In this document: positions 50,870 through 59,903 of the stretch, in pieces | Layout of the letters: every line of letters starts with the position of its first letter | Numbering within the stretch: position 1 is the first letter of the stretch | Origin: Rubrivivax sp. | GTDB lineage: Bacteria > Pseudomonadota > Gammaproteobacteria > Burkholderiales > Burkholderiaceae_C | Assembly: GCA_016719535.1 (NCBI GenBank) | Contig: JADJYX010000004.1 | Span: forward strand, 1 to 64,000 | Reading direction: 5' to 3' | DNA length: 64,000 nucleotides | The notes under the pieces: model-generated | The model's database searches: none | What the model was told of the DNA's origin: nothing | The model's input: the letters and a program-made list of their open reading frames with translations, nothing else | Position numbers and translations under genes: made by a program

Positions 50870-51637
50870 ATGCGGGTGATCGTCACCCGCCCGGCGGCGC
50901 AGGGCCGGGCCTTCGTGCAGCGCCTGCAGGCGCTGGGCGTGGATGCGGTGGGGCTGCCCCTGATCGGCATCGAGCCGCCGAGCGACCCCGGTGCGGTGCG
51001 CCAGGCCTGGACCACGCTGGACGAGCGGGCGCTGGTGATGTTCGTCAGCGCCAATGCGGTGGCGCACTTCTTCGCGCAGCGCCCGCCGGGCGCAACCTGG
51101 CCTGCCGGCACCCACGCCGCTTCCACCGGGCCCGGCACCTCGGCTGCGCTGCGCCAGGCCGGTGTGGGCGCGGATGCCATCGTCGAGCCGGGCCCGGAGG
51201 GCCCCTTCGACACCGATACGCTGTGGCTCACCCTCGGCCGCTGGCCCTGGGCCGGCCGGCGGGTGCTGGTGGTGCGTGGGGAGTCGGGCCGCGACTGGCT
51301 GGCCGAGCGCTTGTGCCAGGCCGGCGCCGAGGTCGACTTCGTGGCCGCCTACCGGCGCGTGGCGCCCCGCTTCGGCGATGCCGAGGCGGCCGTGCTGGCG
51401 GCCGCGCTCGGCGACCCGCAGCGCCACTGCTGGCACTTCAGCAGCAGCGAAGCGATTGCCCATCTGATCGCCGCTCACCCGGGCGCCGACTGGACGGCGG
51501 CGCGCGCGCTGGCCACGCACCCGCGCATTGCCGCCACCGCGCGCCGCCTGGGCTTTGGTCGCGTCGGCGATGTCGGCGTGCATCCGCAGGACGTGGCCGC
51601 CGCGATCGCCGACATGGCGAGCGGTGCCCGTCGATAG
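50870..51637 (+). CDS. hemD: Uroporphyrinogen-III synthase
   Basis: A 255-residue two-domain enzyme that cyclises hydroxymethylbilane with ring-D inversion. Sequence is naturally divergent in this family. The start MRVIVTRPAAQG, FVSANAVAHFF (about 58) and the position after hemC identify it. RVLVVRGESGRDWLAERL (about 134) and WHFSSSEAIAHL mark the second domain. 10 bp after hemC. Confidence 0.92.
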   Translation: MRVIVTRPAAQGRAFVQRLQALGVDAVGLPLIGIEPPSDPGAVRQAWTTLDERALVMFVSANAVAHFFAQRPPGATWPAGTHAASTGPGTSAALRQAGVGADAIVEPGPEGPFDTDTLWLTLGRWPWAGRRVLVVRGESGRDWLAERLCQAGAEVDFVAAYRRVAPRFGDAEAAVLAAALGDPQRHCWHFSSSEAIAHLIAAHPGADWTAARALATHPRIAATARRLGFGRVGDVGVHPQDVAAAIADMASGARR

Positions 51638-51650
51638 AATCCGCAGTCCA

Positions 51651-52775
51651 GTGAGCGACACCCCCGCACCTCCGACCGCAGCCGCCGTCGAACCTCCGTT
51701 GCCGGCACCGGTACCCGCCGTGGCGGCGGCGTCGGTACCGCCGGCCACGGCAGCCACCGGGCGCTGGATCGCCGCGGGCGGCGCGGTGCTGGCCGCGCTG
51801 TCGGCGGCGGCCCTGGTGCTGGCCTGGAATGCGCAGCAGCGCGTGAAGTCGCTCGAGGGCGAACTCGTCAAGCGCCAGCAGGACAGCGGCGCGCTGGCCG
51901 CCGAGGCGCGACTGCTGGCCGGCCAGGCGCAGGAAGGCGCCCGCGACGCCAGCGCCAAGCTGGCGCTGCTGGAGGCGCGCGTGGCCGAGACCTCGCTGCA
52001 GCGCACGCAGATCGAGGAGCTGATCCAGTCGATGGCGCGTTCGCGCGACGAGAACGTGCTCGCCGATGTCGAGGCCGCCGTGCGCGTGGCCTTGCAGCAA
52101 AGCGCGATCACCGGCAGCGCCGAGCCGCTGGTGGCCGCGCTGCGGCAGGCCGACGAGCGGCTGGCGCGCTACAGCCAGCCGCGCCTGGAGCGCGTGCGCC
52201 GCGCCGTCGTGCAGGACCTGGACAAGGCGCGCGCCGCCGGTGCCACCGACGTGCCGCTGCTCGGCATCCGCCTCGACGAGGTCATTCGCCTGGTCGACGA
52301 ATTGCCGCTGCTGGCGGCCGTCGACCGCCGCCCGGCGGTGCGGCCGGCCACGCCGGCGCGCCCGGCCTCGGCCGCCGCCTCGGCCGCGGCGGGCTGGTCG
52401 GCCGACTGGGGCGGGCGCTGGCAGGCCATGCTGGACCAGATCTGGAGCGAGGCGCGCTCGCTCGTGCGCGTGACGCGCATCGACATGCCCGAGGCCATGC
52501 TGGTGGCGCCGGAGCAGGCCTTCTTCCTGCGCGAGAACCTCAAGCTGCGCCTGCTCAATGCCCGCCTGGCGCTGCTGAGCCGGCAGTTCGACGTGGCGCA
52601 GTCGGACCTGCGCGACGCCCAGTCGGCCCTGGAGCGCTATTTCGACCGCAGTTCGCGACGCGTGGCCGGCGCGCTGGAATCCGTGCGCCAGATCTCGACG
52701 CAGGCGCGCCTGATCACCGTGCCGCGTCCGGACGCCACGCTGGCGGCGATCGCTGCCGCAGCGGCCGGTCGCTGA
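51651..52775 (+). CDS. hemX: HemX-like membrane protein
   Basis: A 374-residue single-pass protein. An Ala/Pro-rich cytoplasmic N-terminus (about 1–37), one transmembrane helix (WIAAGGAVLAALSAAALVLAW, about 38–58) and a long periplasmic coiled-coil region (about 60–150) match proteobacterial HemX. It is not the methyltransferase sometimes called HemX; the precise role is unclear. GTG start at 51651, 13 bp after hemD. Confidence 0.85.
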   Translation: MSDTPAPPTAAAVEPPLPAPVPAVAAASVPPATAATGRWIAAGGAVLAALSAAALVLAWNAQQRVKSLEGELVKRQQDSGALAAEARLLAGQAQEGARDASAKLALLEARVAETSLQRTQIEELIQSMARSRDENVLADVEAAVRVALQQSAITGSAEPLVAALRQADERLARYSQPRLERVRRAVVQDLDKARAAGATDVPLLGIRLDEVIRLVDELPLLAAVDRRPAVRPATPARPASAAASAAAGWSADWGGRWQAMLDQIWSEARSLVRVTRIDMPEAMLVAPEQAFFLRENLKLRLLNARLALLSRQFDVAQSDLRDAQSALERYFDRSSRRVAGALESVRQISTQARLITVPRPDATLAAIAAAAAGR

Positions 52776-52804
52776 GCTGCTGGCGACCCGCACGCCTGCC
52801 CGCC

Positions 52805-54052
52805 ATGCGCAGCATCATCTGGCTCGTGCTGCTGTGCGTGGTGGCGGTGGTCGCGGCCACCACGCTGGGCAGCAACGACGGCCTGGTGACGATCTACTGG
52901 GCGGGCTGGCGCACCGAGCTGTCGCTCAACCTCTTCCTGATCCTGCTGCTGGGCAGCGTGGCGCTGCTGTTCTCGGCCGCGCAGGCGCTGCGTTCGCTGC
53001 TCACGCTGCCCGAACGCGCCAACGAATGGCGCACGCTGCGCCGCGAGCGCGCCGCCCAGGCGGCGCTGCGCGAGGCCTTGTCCGAATATTTCAGCGCCCG
53101 CTATTCGCGCGCCCACAAGGCGGCGCTGAAGGCGCTGACGCTGCGCGAGGATTCGCCGCAGCTGCAGGTCGATGGTGAATTCGGCGTGCTGGCCCAGTTG
53201 CTGGCCGCCGGCAGCCTGCACCGGCTGCAGGACCGGCCCCGGCGCGATGCCGTCATGCAGGCCATGTTCCAGCCCGGGGCGCGCCGCGCTGCAGGCCATG
53301 GCATCGAGGACGGTGCGCGCTTGCTGGCCGCCGAATGGGCGCTCGACGACCGCGATGCCGAGCGTGCGGGCGAACTGCTCGACCAGCTGCCCGCCGGCGT
53401 GGCCCGCCGCACGCAGGCGCTGCGCCTGAAGCTGCAGGCCAGCCGCCTGCAGCGCCGGCCGCTGCAGGCCCTGCACACGGCTCGCCTGCTGGCCAAGCAC
53501 CAGGGGTTTACGGCGTCGGCAGCCCGCGGCCTGTTGCGGTCGCTGGCCGGCGAGGCCATCGACGAGACGCACGACCTGCAGCAGCTGCACCGGCTGTGGG
53601 AGCAGTTCGACGCCGCCGACCGCCACGACGCCGCGGTGGCCGCGCGCGCGGCGCTGCGCGCGGTGGCGCTGGGATCACCGGCCGCGGCGCGCGCCTGGCT
53701 GCGGCCGTTCTGGGAGCGCCTGGGCGAACTCGAGCGCGACGATCGCGACGCCGTCGCGCTGGCCTTGTTCGACGCCGCGCCGGGCATCGAGCACGAATGG
53801 CTGCCGCGGCTGGAGATCGCGCTCGCGGGGCACGGGCACGAAGCCGCCGTGGTGGTCGCCGTGGGCATGGCCCTCGCCGACCGCCAGCTGTGGGGCAAGG
53901 CGCGCAAGCTGCTGGAGCAGAGCGCCGGCGCCGCCGGGCTGCCGCTGCGTGCCCGCCGCCGTGCCTGGCGTGCGCTGGCGCAGATGGCGCGCGAAGGCGG
54001 CGACGAGGCGCGCGCGCTGGACTGCGAGCGCGCCGCCGCCGCCCTCGAGTGA
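52805..54052 (+). CDS. hemY: HemY-family TPR membrane protein
   Basis: A 415-residue protein with two N-terminal transmembrane helices (about 4–22 and 40–62) and a helical TPR-like remainder. MRSIIWLVLLCVVAVVAA and TIYWAGWRTELSLNLFL are the HemY_N pattern. It is genetically tied to hemCDX in beta- and gammaproteobacteria but is not protoporphyrinogen oxidase HemY of Gram-positives. The job may be scaffolding of haem enzymes or envelope quality control. Likely the last gene of the operon. Confidence 0.9.
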   Translation: MRSIIWLVLLCVVAVVAATTLGSNDGLVTIYWAGWRTELSLNLFLILLLGSVALLFSAAQALRSLLTLPERANEWRTLRRERAAQAALREALSEYFSARYSRAHKAALKALTLREDSPQLQVDGEFGVLAQLLAAGSLHRLQDRPRRDAVMQAMFQPGARRAAGHGIEDGARLLAAEWALDDRDAERAGELLDQLPAGVARRTQALRLKLQASRLQRRPLQALHTARLLAKHQGFTASAARGLLRSLAGEAIDETHDLQQLHRLWEQFDAADRHDAAVAARAALRAVALGSPAAARAWLRPFWERLGELERDDRDAVALALFDAAPGIEHEWLPRLEIALAGHGHEAAVVVAVGMALADRQLWGKARKLLEQSAGAAGLPLRARRRAWRALAQMAREGGDEARALDCERAAAALE

Positions 54053-54094
54053 TCTGGCGCGCCGGCGCACCCGTGGTATAGTGCAAGGCTCCGC

Positions 54095-54171
54095 GCGGCT
54101 GTAGCTCAGTTGGATAGAGTACTTGGCTACGAACCAAGGGGTCGTGGGTTCGAATCCTGCCAGCCGCGCCA
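54095..54171 (+). tRNA. tRNA-Arg (ACG)
   Basis: A 77-nt cloverleaf with encoded CCA. Acceptor GCGGCTG pairs with CAGCCGC, the anticodon stem CTTGG/CCAAG flanks CTACGAA (anticodon ACG, read as ICG after editing), and the T-loop is TTCGAAT. Confidence 0.96.
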
Positions 54172-54182
54172 TCTTCTACCGC

Positions 54183-54224
54183 CCAAGGGTCAGCCGCCAA
54201 CAGCGTCTGGCCCTTGGTCTTTTG
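54183..54224 (+). terminator. Terminator of tRNA-Arg
   Basis: CCAAGGG (54183–54189) pairs with CCCTTGG (54211–54217), followed by TCTTTT, 11 bp after the tRNA CCA. The loop is long (about 21 nt) with extra internal pairing. Confidence 0.65.
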
Positions 54225-54251
54225 TGCGCCTCGCTGCGCGGAGCGTCCCGC

Positions 54252-54809
54252 ATGAACCACGCCACCGTCGAGCCCCTGTCCTGGCGCCGCCTGCTGCTGC
54301 CCATCGCGGCGATGGCGGCGGTGATCGTGCTGTCCAACTTCACGGTGCAGTTTCCGATCAACGACTGGCTGACCTGGGGCGCCTTCACCTACCCGCTGGT
54401 CTTCCTGGTCTGCGACCTCACCAACCGCGCCATCGGCCCCGCCGCCGCGCGGCGCGTGGCCTGGGCGGGGTTTGCGGTGGCGGTGGCGGTATCGGGGCTG
54501 GTGGCGCCCTGGCGCATCGCGCTCGCCTCGGGCACGGCCTTCATCGTGTCGCAACTGCTCGACGTGCTGGTCTTCAACCGCTGGCGCCGCGCCAGCTGGT
54601 GGAAAGCGCCGCTGATCGGCTCGCAGGTGGCCTCGGTGGTCGATACCGGCATCTTCTTCTTCCTCGCCTTCGCCGGCACGTCGCTGAACTGGCTGCAGCT
54701 GGCCGGCGGCGACCTGATGGTGAAGGCGGCGATGGCCGTGCTGCTGCTGGCGCCCTACCGCGCGCTGCTGCCGCACCTGCAGAGCTGGTCGCCGGCACCG
54801 TCGCGCTGA
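54252..54809 (+). CDS. yhhQ: Queuosine precursor transporter (VUT family)
   Basis: A 185-residue inner-membrane protein with about six helices, matching the VUT/DUF165 family. SNFTVQFPINDWLTWGAFTYPLVFLVCDLTNR (read in parts, about 29–60) is the family's hallmark N-terminal region. YhhQ of E. coli takes up preQ0/preQ1. Together with the damaged gluQ and folE2 in this window it touches the queuosine pathway. The start is set at MNHATVEP since the upstream in-frame stretch runs through the tRNA. Confidence 0.88.
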   Translation: MNHATVEPLSWRRLLLPIAAMAAVIVLSNFTVQFPINDWLTWGAFTYPLVFLVCDLTNRAIGPAAARRVAWAGFAVAVAVSGLVAPWRIALASGTAFIVSQLLDVLVFNRWRRASWWKAPLIGSQVASVVDTGIFFFLAFAGTSLNWLQLAGGDLMVKAAMAVLLLAPYRALLPHLQSWSPAPSR

Positions 54810-54834
54810 GCGCCGCGCCGGGCGGGAGCGGGTG

Positions 54835-55410
54835 GTGAGCAAGGCCTTCACGAAAGAAGCCGATGCCGATGACGACGAGGACGGCGTCGCGCTGCCCGCG
54901 CTGCCGGCAGGCAGCCGCAACTACATCACCCCGGCCGGCTACCGCCGCCTGCGCGAGGAGCTGATGACGCTGCTCGACGTCGAGCGGCCCAAGGTCGTCG
55001 AGACCGTCTCCTGGGCGGCCAAGAACGGCGACCGCAGCGAGAACGGCGACTACCTCTACGGCAAGAAGCGGCTGCGCGAGATCGACCGCCGCATCCGCTT
55101 CCTGACCCGGCGGCTGGACATCGCCGAGGTCGCCGACCCCAGTGCGCACCACGGCAACGACCAGGTCTTCTTCGGCGCCACCGTGACCTACGCCAACGCC
55201 CGCGGCGACGAACGCACGGTCACCATCAAGGGCATCGACGAGGCCGACAGCCTGCACGGCGAGGTGAGCTGGATCAGCCCGATCGCGCGCGCGCTGCTGA
55301 AGGCACGCGAAGGCGACGAGGTGCCGCTGGTGACGCCGGCCGGCGTCGAACGCATCGAGATTCTCGAGGTGCGCTACCCGCAGCCGGGCGCGGGCGGCGC
55401 TACGGCTTGA
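54835..55410 (+). CDS. greB: Transcription elongation factor GreB
   Basis: A 191-residue cleavage factor that rescues backtracked RNA polymerase. The N-terminal coiled coil carries the acidic tip in KNGDRSENGDYLYGKKRLREIDRR (read in parts; Asp/Glu tip at about 62–66). The C-terminal FKBP-like domain includes VTYANARGDERTV and WISPIARALLKAREGD. GTG 54835 gives the usual MSKAFTKE N-terminus and six bases from GGGAG; an adjacent GTG at 54832 is possible. Converges on spoT with an 11-bp overlap. Confidence 0.92.
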   Translation: MSKAFTKEADADDDEDGVALPALPAGSRNYITPAGYRRLREELMTLLDVERPKVVETVSWAAKNGDRSENGDYLYGKKRLREIDRRIRFLTRRLDIAEVADPSAHHGNDQVFFGATVTYANARGDERTVTIKGIDEADSLHGEVSWISPIARALLKAREGDEVPLVTPAGVERIEILEVRYPQPGAGGATA

Positions 55411-57688
55411 TGCGCCAGACGCGCAGCACCACCGGGTTGCGGCGCAAGGTGCGCAGCACGTCGGCCAGGTGCACGCGGTCGCGCACGCTCAGCAGCAGGC
55501 GCAGCTCGGCGGTCTCGGTGGCCGTCTCGGGGCCCATGTCGAGGTGGCGGATGTCGGCCTCGGCGGCGGCGATGGCCGAGGCCACCTGCGCCAGCACGCC
55601 CTTGCCGTTGCTGACCAGCAGCATGACGCCGGTCTCGAAGCTGCGTGTCAGCTCGTCGGCCCATTCGACGTGCATCCAGCGCTCGCTGTCGCGCTCGTAC
55701 AGGCGTTTGCCGGTGTGGCATTCGGCGGTGTGCACGAGCAGGCCTTCGCCGCGGCCCAGGTAGCCGACGATGGCGTCGCCGGGGATCGGCCGGCAGCAGG
55801 GCGCCAGCTGCACCGAGGCCCCCTCGCTGCCGTCGACGAAGACCACGCCCTGCGCGGGCGCCGCATCGTCGGCGGCGTAGCGGCCCAGCGTCAGCGTCAC
55901 CGCATCGGGTCGCGCGCCGCGCTCGTGCATCAGCTGCGCCAGCCGCTTGGCGACGATGATCGCGACCTTGCGACCCAGGCCGATGTCGATCAGCAGATCG
56001 CCGCGATGGCGGTTGCCGCTCCAGCGCGTGAGCTGCTGCCAGAGGGCGGCGGCCTCGGCATCGGCGGGGTCGGCCGCGGGCGCTTGCAGGCCTTCGGTGC
56101 GCAAGGCCTGGACGAGCATCTTCTCGCCCATGGCGCGCGATTCCTCCTGCTCCATGTTCTTCAGGTAGTGGCGGATCTTGGAGCGTGCGCGCCCGGTGCG
56201 CACCATGCCCAGCCAGGCCGGGTTGGGCCTGGCGCCGGGCGCGGTGATGACCTCGACCACATCGCCGCTGCGCAGCTCGGTGCGCAGCGCCACCGGCTCG
56301 CCATTGACCTTGGCCGCCACCGTGTGGTCGCCGACGTCGGAGTGGATGGCGTAGGCAAAATCCACCGGCGTGGCCCCGCGCGGCAGCGCCAGGATCTTGC
56401 TCTTGGGCGTGAAGACGTAGACGGCGTCGGGGTAGAGGTCGATCTTGACGTGCTCGAGGAATTCGGCCGCGTCGCGCGTCTCGTCCTGGATGTCGATCAG
56501 CGACTGCAGCCAGATCGCGCCCAGGTGCTGCGGGTCGGTGCCCTTGCCGGTCTTGCCCTTGTCGCCGGTCTTGTACAGCCAGTGCGCGGCGATGCCCTTC
56601 TCGGCCACCGCGTGCATGGCCTCGGTGCGCAGCTGGAATTCGACCGCCGTGCCCAGCGGGCTCACCAGCGTGGTGTGCAGCGACTGGTAGCCGTTGGCCT
56701 TGGGGATGGCGATGTAGTCCTTGAAGCGCCCCGGCACCGGCTTGTAGAGCTGGTGCAGCACGCCCAGCGCGAGGTAGCACTCGGGCAGCGTGGGCACGAC
56801 GATGCGGAAGCCGAAGATGTCGTTGACCTGCGCGAAGCCGGCGTGCTTCTCGCGCATCTTGCGGTAGATGCTGTAGATCGTTTTCTCGCGGCCCGAGATC
56901 TGGACCTTGATCTTCTGCGCCGCAAAGGCCTTCTCGACGTCGCGCTGCACGCGTTCGACGATGTCGCGTCGCGTGCCGCGTGCGCGGCTGACCGCCTTTG
57001 CCAGCGCGCCGTGGCGCCAGGGGTAGAGGTGCTCGAAGGAGAGTTCCTGCAGCTCGCGGTAGGTCTGGTTCAGGCCCAGGCGGTGGGCGATGGGGGCATA
57101 GATGTCGAGCGTCTCGCGGGCGATGCGCTGGCGCTTGCCGGCCGGCATCGCCTTCATGGTGCGCATGTTGTGCAGGCGGTCGGCCAGCTTGACGAGGATG
57201 ATGCGCACGTCGCGCGCCATCGCCAGCAGCATCTTGCGGAACGATTCGGCCTGGCTTTCCTCGCGCGTGCTGAACTGCAGCTTGTCCAGCTTGGTCAGGC
57301 CGTCGACGAGGTCGGCGGTGGGGGCGCCGAAGCGCTCGATCAGCTGCGGCTTGGTGATGCCGCAGTCCTCCATCGCATCGTGCATCAGCGCGGCCATCAC
57401 GGCCTGCACGTCGAGCCGCCAGTCGGCCACCAGCCCGGCCACCGCGATGGGGTGGGTGATGTAGGGCTCGCCGCTGGCGCGGTACTGGCCCAGGTGGGCC
57501 TCGTCGGCAAACTTGTAGGCGTCGCGCACCTGCCGCAGGTCGGCCTTGGAGAGGTAGCCGAGCTTGTCGCTCAGCGCCGCGAAGGTCGACGCCTCGGCCG
57601 TGGTCACCGGTTGCGGCGCGTGCGCGATGCGGCCCAGGCCCTGCAGGGCACTGGGCAGCAATTCGGCGGCCAGCGATCGGATTCCCAT
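55400..57688 (-). CDS. spoT: Bifunctional (p)ppGpp synthetase/hydrolase
   Basis: A 762-residue stringent-response enzyme. The HD hydrolase domain (about 60–210) has HDAMEDCG (about 102–109). The synthetase domain (about 270–390) has GREKTIYSIYRKM and the RFKD signature in GRFKDYIAIPKANGYQSLH (about 322–340); the basic RxKD form marks bifunctional Rsh enzymes, unlike RelA's acidic form. A TGS domain (about 430–490) and a C-terminal ACT domain (about 685–762) follow. Both activities look intact. Its start lies downstream of a terminator after rpoZ. Confidence 0.96.
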   Translation of the reverse strand: MGIRSLAAELLPSALQGLGRIAHAPQPVTTAEASTFAALSDKLGYLSKADLRQVRDAYKFADEAHLGQYRASGEPYITHPIAVAGLVADWRLDVQAVMAALMHDAMEDCGITKPQLIERFGAPTADLVDGLTKLDKLQFSTREESQAESFRKMLLAMARDVRIILVKLADRLHNMRTMKAMPAGKRQRIARETLDIYAPIAHRLGLNQTYRELQELSFEHLYPWRHGALAKAVSRARGTRRDIVERVQRDVEKAFAAQKIKVQISGREKTIYSIYRKMREKHAGFAQVNDIFGFRIVVPTLPECYLALGVLHQLYKPVPGRFKDYIAIPKANGYQSLHTTLVSPLGTAVEFQLRTEAMHAVAEKGIAAHWLYKTGDKGKTGKGTDPQHLGAIWLQSLIDIQDETRDAAEFLEHVKIDLYPDAVYVFTPKSKILALPRGATPVDFAYAIHSDVGDHTVAAKVNGEPVALRTELRSGDVVEVITAPGARPNPAWLGMVRTGRARSKIRHYLKNMEQEESRAMGEKMLVQALRTEGLQAPAADPADAEAAALWQQLTRWSGNRHRGDLLIDIGLGRKVAIIVAKRLAQLMHERGARPDAVTLTLGRYAADDAAPAQGVVFVDGSEGASVQLAPCCRPIPGDAIVGYLGRGEGLLVHTAECHTGKRLYERDSERWMHVEWADELTRSFETGVMLLVSNGKGVLAQVASAIAAAEADIRHLDMGPETATETAELRLLLSVRDRVHLADVLRTLRRNPVVLRVWRIKP

Positions 57689-57739
57689 GGGCCGAATTTA
57701 CCGCCAGACGGCGCAGCGGGCCCCGATGCGGGCATCCAA

Positions 57740-57768
57740 AAGACGACGGGCGCCCTCAGGCGCCCGTC
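57740..57768 (-). terminator. Intrinsic terminator after rpoZ
   Basis: On the minus strand GACGGGCGCC and GGCGCCCGTC form a perfect 10-bp stem with a 4-nt loop, followed by GTCTTTT. It stands between rpoZ and spoT, so spoT needs its own promoter or read-through. Confidence 0.8.
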
Positions 57769-57786
57769 GGCAGGGGGTGCGCGGCC

Positions 57787-57990
57787 TCAGACCGGAACCT
57801 TGCGCAGCATCTCGATGCCGATCTCGCCGGCGGCGATCTCGCGCAGCGCGGTCACGCCGGGCTTGTTCTTGGTCTCGATCTTGGGGGCGTGGCCCTGGCT
57901 CAGCATGCGGGCGCGGTAGGTGGCGCACAGCACGAGCTGGAAGCGGTTGGGGATCTTGTGCAGGCAGTCTTCGACGGTGATGCGGGCCAT
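57787..57990 (-). CDS. rpoZ: RNA polymerase omega subunit
   Basis: A 67-residue omega subunit aiding RNA polymerase assembly and ppGpp binding. The N-terminus MARITVEDCLHKIPNRFQLV is the family signature, with YRARML and NKPGVTALREIAAG following. Located 28 bp after gmk and co-transcribed. Confidence 0.96.
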   Translation of the reverse strand: MARITVEDCLHKIPNRFQLVLCATYRARMLSQGHAPKIETKNKPGVTALREIAAGEIGIEMLRKVPV

Positions 57991-58018
57991 GTGGGCGTCC
58001 TCGAGCTTGCGGGGGTGT

Positions 58019-58639
58019 TCAGACCAGGTCGAGCGCGGCAAACACCTGGGAGCGGTTGCGCAACTGCGCCGCGTATTTCAGGCGCTGCGAGTGCACGACC
58101 GTCTTCAGGTCGAACAGCGCCGTCTCGAACAAAGCGTTGATGATAACAAAGTCGAAGTGGCGCGCCTGCGCGACCTCCTCGCGCGCGTTGGCCATGCGCC
58201 GGGCGATGACCTCGGGCCTGTCCTCGCCGCGCCGCATCAGGCGCTGGCGCAGTTCGTCCCAGCTCGGCGGCAGGATGAAGATCAGCACCGCGTGCGCAAA
58301 CAGCTGCTTGATCTGCAGCGCACCCTGCCAGTCGATCTCGAGCACGACGTCTTCGCCGCCCTGCAGGCGGGCCTCGATGGCGCGGCGCGAGGTGCCATAG
58401 AGGTTGCCGTGCACCTGCGCCCACTCGAAGAACTCGCCGCGATCGGCCATTTCGCGGAATTCCGCCTCGGGCACGAACCAGTACTCGCGGCCGTGCTGCT
58501 CCTGGCCGCGCGGTGCGCGCGTGGTGTGGGAGACGGACACCGCCAGGTGGGAGTCGAGCTCGAGCAGCGCCTTCACCAGGCTGGATTTGCCGGCGCCGCT
58601 GGGGGCGGCCACGCAAAACAGGTTGCCGGGGGTTTCCAT
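58019..58639 (-). CDS. gmk: Guanylate kinase
   Basis: A 206-residue GMP kinase. P-loop APSGAGKSSL (about 12–21), GMP-binding SVSHTTRAPRGQEQHGREY (about 35–53) and VVLEIDWQGALQIK are intact. Upstream of rpoZ in the usual gmk–rpoZ order. Confidence 0.96.
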   Translation of the reverse strand: METPGNLFCVAAPSGAGKSSLVKALLELDSHLAVSVSHTTRAPRGQEQHGREYWFVPEAEFREMADRGEFFEWAQVHGNLYGTSRRAIEARLQGGEDVVLEIDWQGALQIKQLFAHAVLIFILPPSWDELRQRLMRRGEDRPEVIARRMANAREEVAQARHFDFVIINALFETALFDLKTVVHSQRLKYAAQLRNRSQVFAALDLV

Positions 58640-58678
58640 CCCCCGGCATTCTAGAAGGCGGCCGTGGCCGCCGTGCGC

Positions 58679-59026
58679 TCAGCGTGTGGCCGCGGCGACG
58701 CGCTCGACGGCCGCAGTGCGAGCGATCATCGGCTGCACCGCGAAGGCATTTGTGTCGTGGAAGACGGCGGGCAGGTCACCGGCGCGGATGGCGGCCAGCG
58801 TCTCGGCGCGCACGTCGGCCCGCGCACGGGTGGTGGCCACGGTCTCGCCGCGGTTGAGGTCGGCCTCGGTGACGATGCGGGCGTCGGCGGACGCGGTCGG
58901 CGCCTGGATGGCCGCCGGACGGGCCAGCGTGACCTGGGCGCCGGCGGCGTCGGGGCTCTCGGCGAAGGCGGTGCCGGCGGCGGCGAACGAAAGGGCGACG
59001 GCGGCGATGCGGGCGATGCGGTTCAT
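58679..59026 (-). CDS. Small exported DUF4148-like protein
   Basis: A 115-residue secreted protein. Signal peptide residues 1–22 end AFA. The mature part has ETVATTRARADVRAETLAAIRAGDL, resembling the RxxVxxELxxAxxxG repeat of DUF4148 proteins abundant in Burkholderiales. Function unknown. It is divergent from an OmpR-type regulator (187-bp gap), and DUF4148-type proteins are often targets of such neighbours. Confidence 0.65.
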   Translation of the reverse strand: MNRIARIAAVALSFAAAGTAFAESPDAAGAQVTLARPAAIQAPTASADARIVTEADLNRGETVATTRARADVRAETLAAIRAGDLPAVFHDTNAFAVQPMIARTAAVERVAAATR

Positions 59027-59213
59027 GGTCGGTTTCCTTCAGGGTGGTGGATCGGGATCGGTTGCTGGGCGGCGGGGTCACCGTCCATGGAGAGCGATTC
59101 TGAAAACCGCAAACCACGCCACCCGGACAGCGAGATGACAAATTCGTAATGCAGCGCCGGGCGCCGTCATGCGAGCATCCGTACCGTCGCCACTGCCACG
59201 CCTGCCCTGCGCC

Positions 59214-59903
59214 ATGCGCCTGCTGGTCATCGAAGACGAAGTCAAGCTCGCCCAGTACCTGCACAAGGGGCTGAGCGAGAACGGCCATGTCGTCGACCTC
59301 GCGCACGACGGCATCGAAGGCCGCCGCCTGGCCACCGGGGGCGACTACGACCTGGTGCTGCTCGACGTCATGCTGCCCGGCGTCGACGGTTTCGGCGTGC
59401 TGGGCGCCATGCGCCAGCAGGGCCGCAAGACCCCGGTGCTGATGCTGACCGCGCGCGACAAGGTCGAGGATCGCGTGCGCGGGCTCGAAGGCGGCGCCGA
59501 CGACTACCTCGTCAAGCCCTTCGCCTTCTCGGAGCTGCTGGCGCGCGTGGGCGCGCTGCTGCGCCGGGGCAACGGCAGCTCGGCCGCGGCGCAGGCCACC
59601 GAGTTGCGGCTCGGTGACCTCGAGCTCGATCTCGTCGCGCGGCGCGCCACCCGCGCGGGCCAGCGTCTGGACCTCACCGCCAAGGAGTTCAACCTGCTGG
59701 CGCTGCTGCTGCGCCGGCGGGGGCAGATCCTGTCGCGCACGACGCTGGCCGAGCAGGTGTGGGACATGAATTTCGATTCCGATACCAACGTCGTCGAGGT
59801 CGCGGTGCGCCGCCTGCGCGCCAAGCTCGACGACCCGTTCCCCGCCAAGCTGCTGCACACCGTGCGCGGCATGGGCTATGTGCTCGAGGAGCGCGACACA
59901 TGA
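59214..59903 (+). CDS. OmpR-family response regulator (CusR/CopR-like)
   Basis: A 229-residue regulator. The receiver domain has phospho-Asp in LVLLDVMLPGVDG (about 48–60) and Lys in DYLVKPFAFSELLAR (about 97–111). The C-terminal winged helix has LDLTAKEFNLLALLLRRRGQ, then QVWDMNFDSDTNVVEVAVRRLR, a sequence style typical of heavy-metal regulators such as CusR. The start at MRLLVIEDE is chosen over an upstream ATG at 59169. Its stop overlaps the kinase ATG (ATGA). No metal transporter gene adjoins, so the signal is uncertain. Confidence 0.92.
   Translation: MRLLVIEDEVKLAQYLHKGLSENGHVVDLAHDGIEGRRLATGGDYDLVLLDVMLPGVDGFGVLGAMRQQGRKTPVLMLTARDKVEDRVRGLEGGADDYLVKPFAFSELLARVGALLRRGNGSSAAAQATELRLGDLELDLVARRATRAGQRLDLTAKEFNLLALLLRRRGQILSRTTLAEQVWDMNFDSDTNVVEVAVRRLRAKLDDPFPAKLLHTVRGMGYVLEERDT

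Noticed and set aside
55469..57919. About 816-codon open frame antisense to spoT
   Set aside because: Same GC-driven shadow effect; composition is Val/Gly/Arg/Gln-rich and lacks any motif, and spoT is unmistakable on the other strand.
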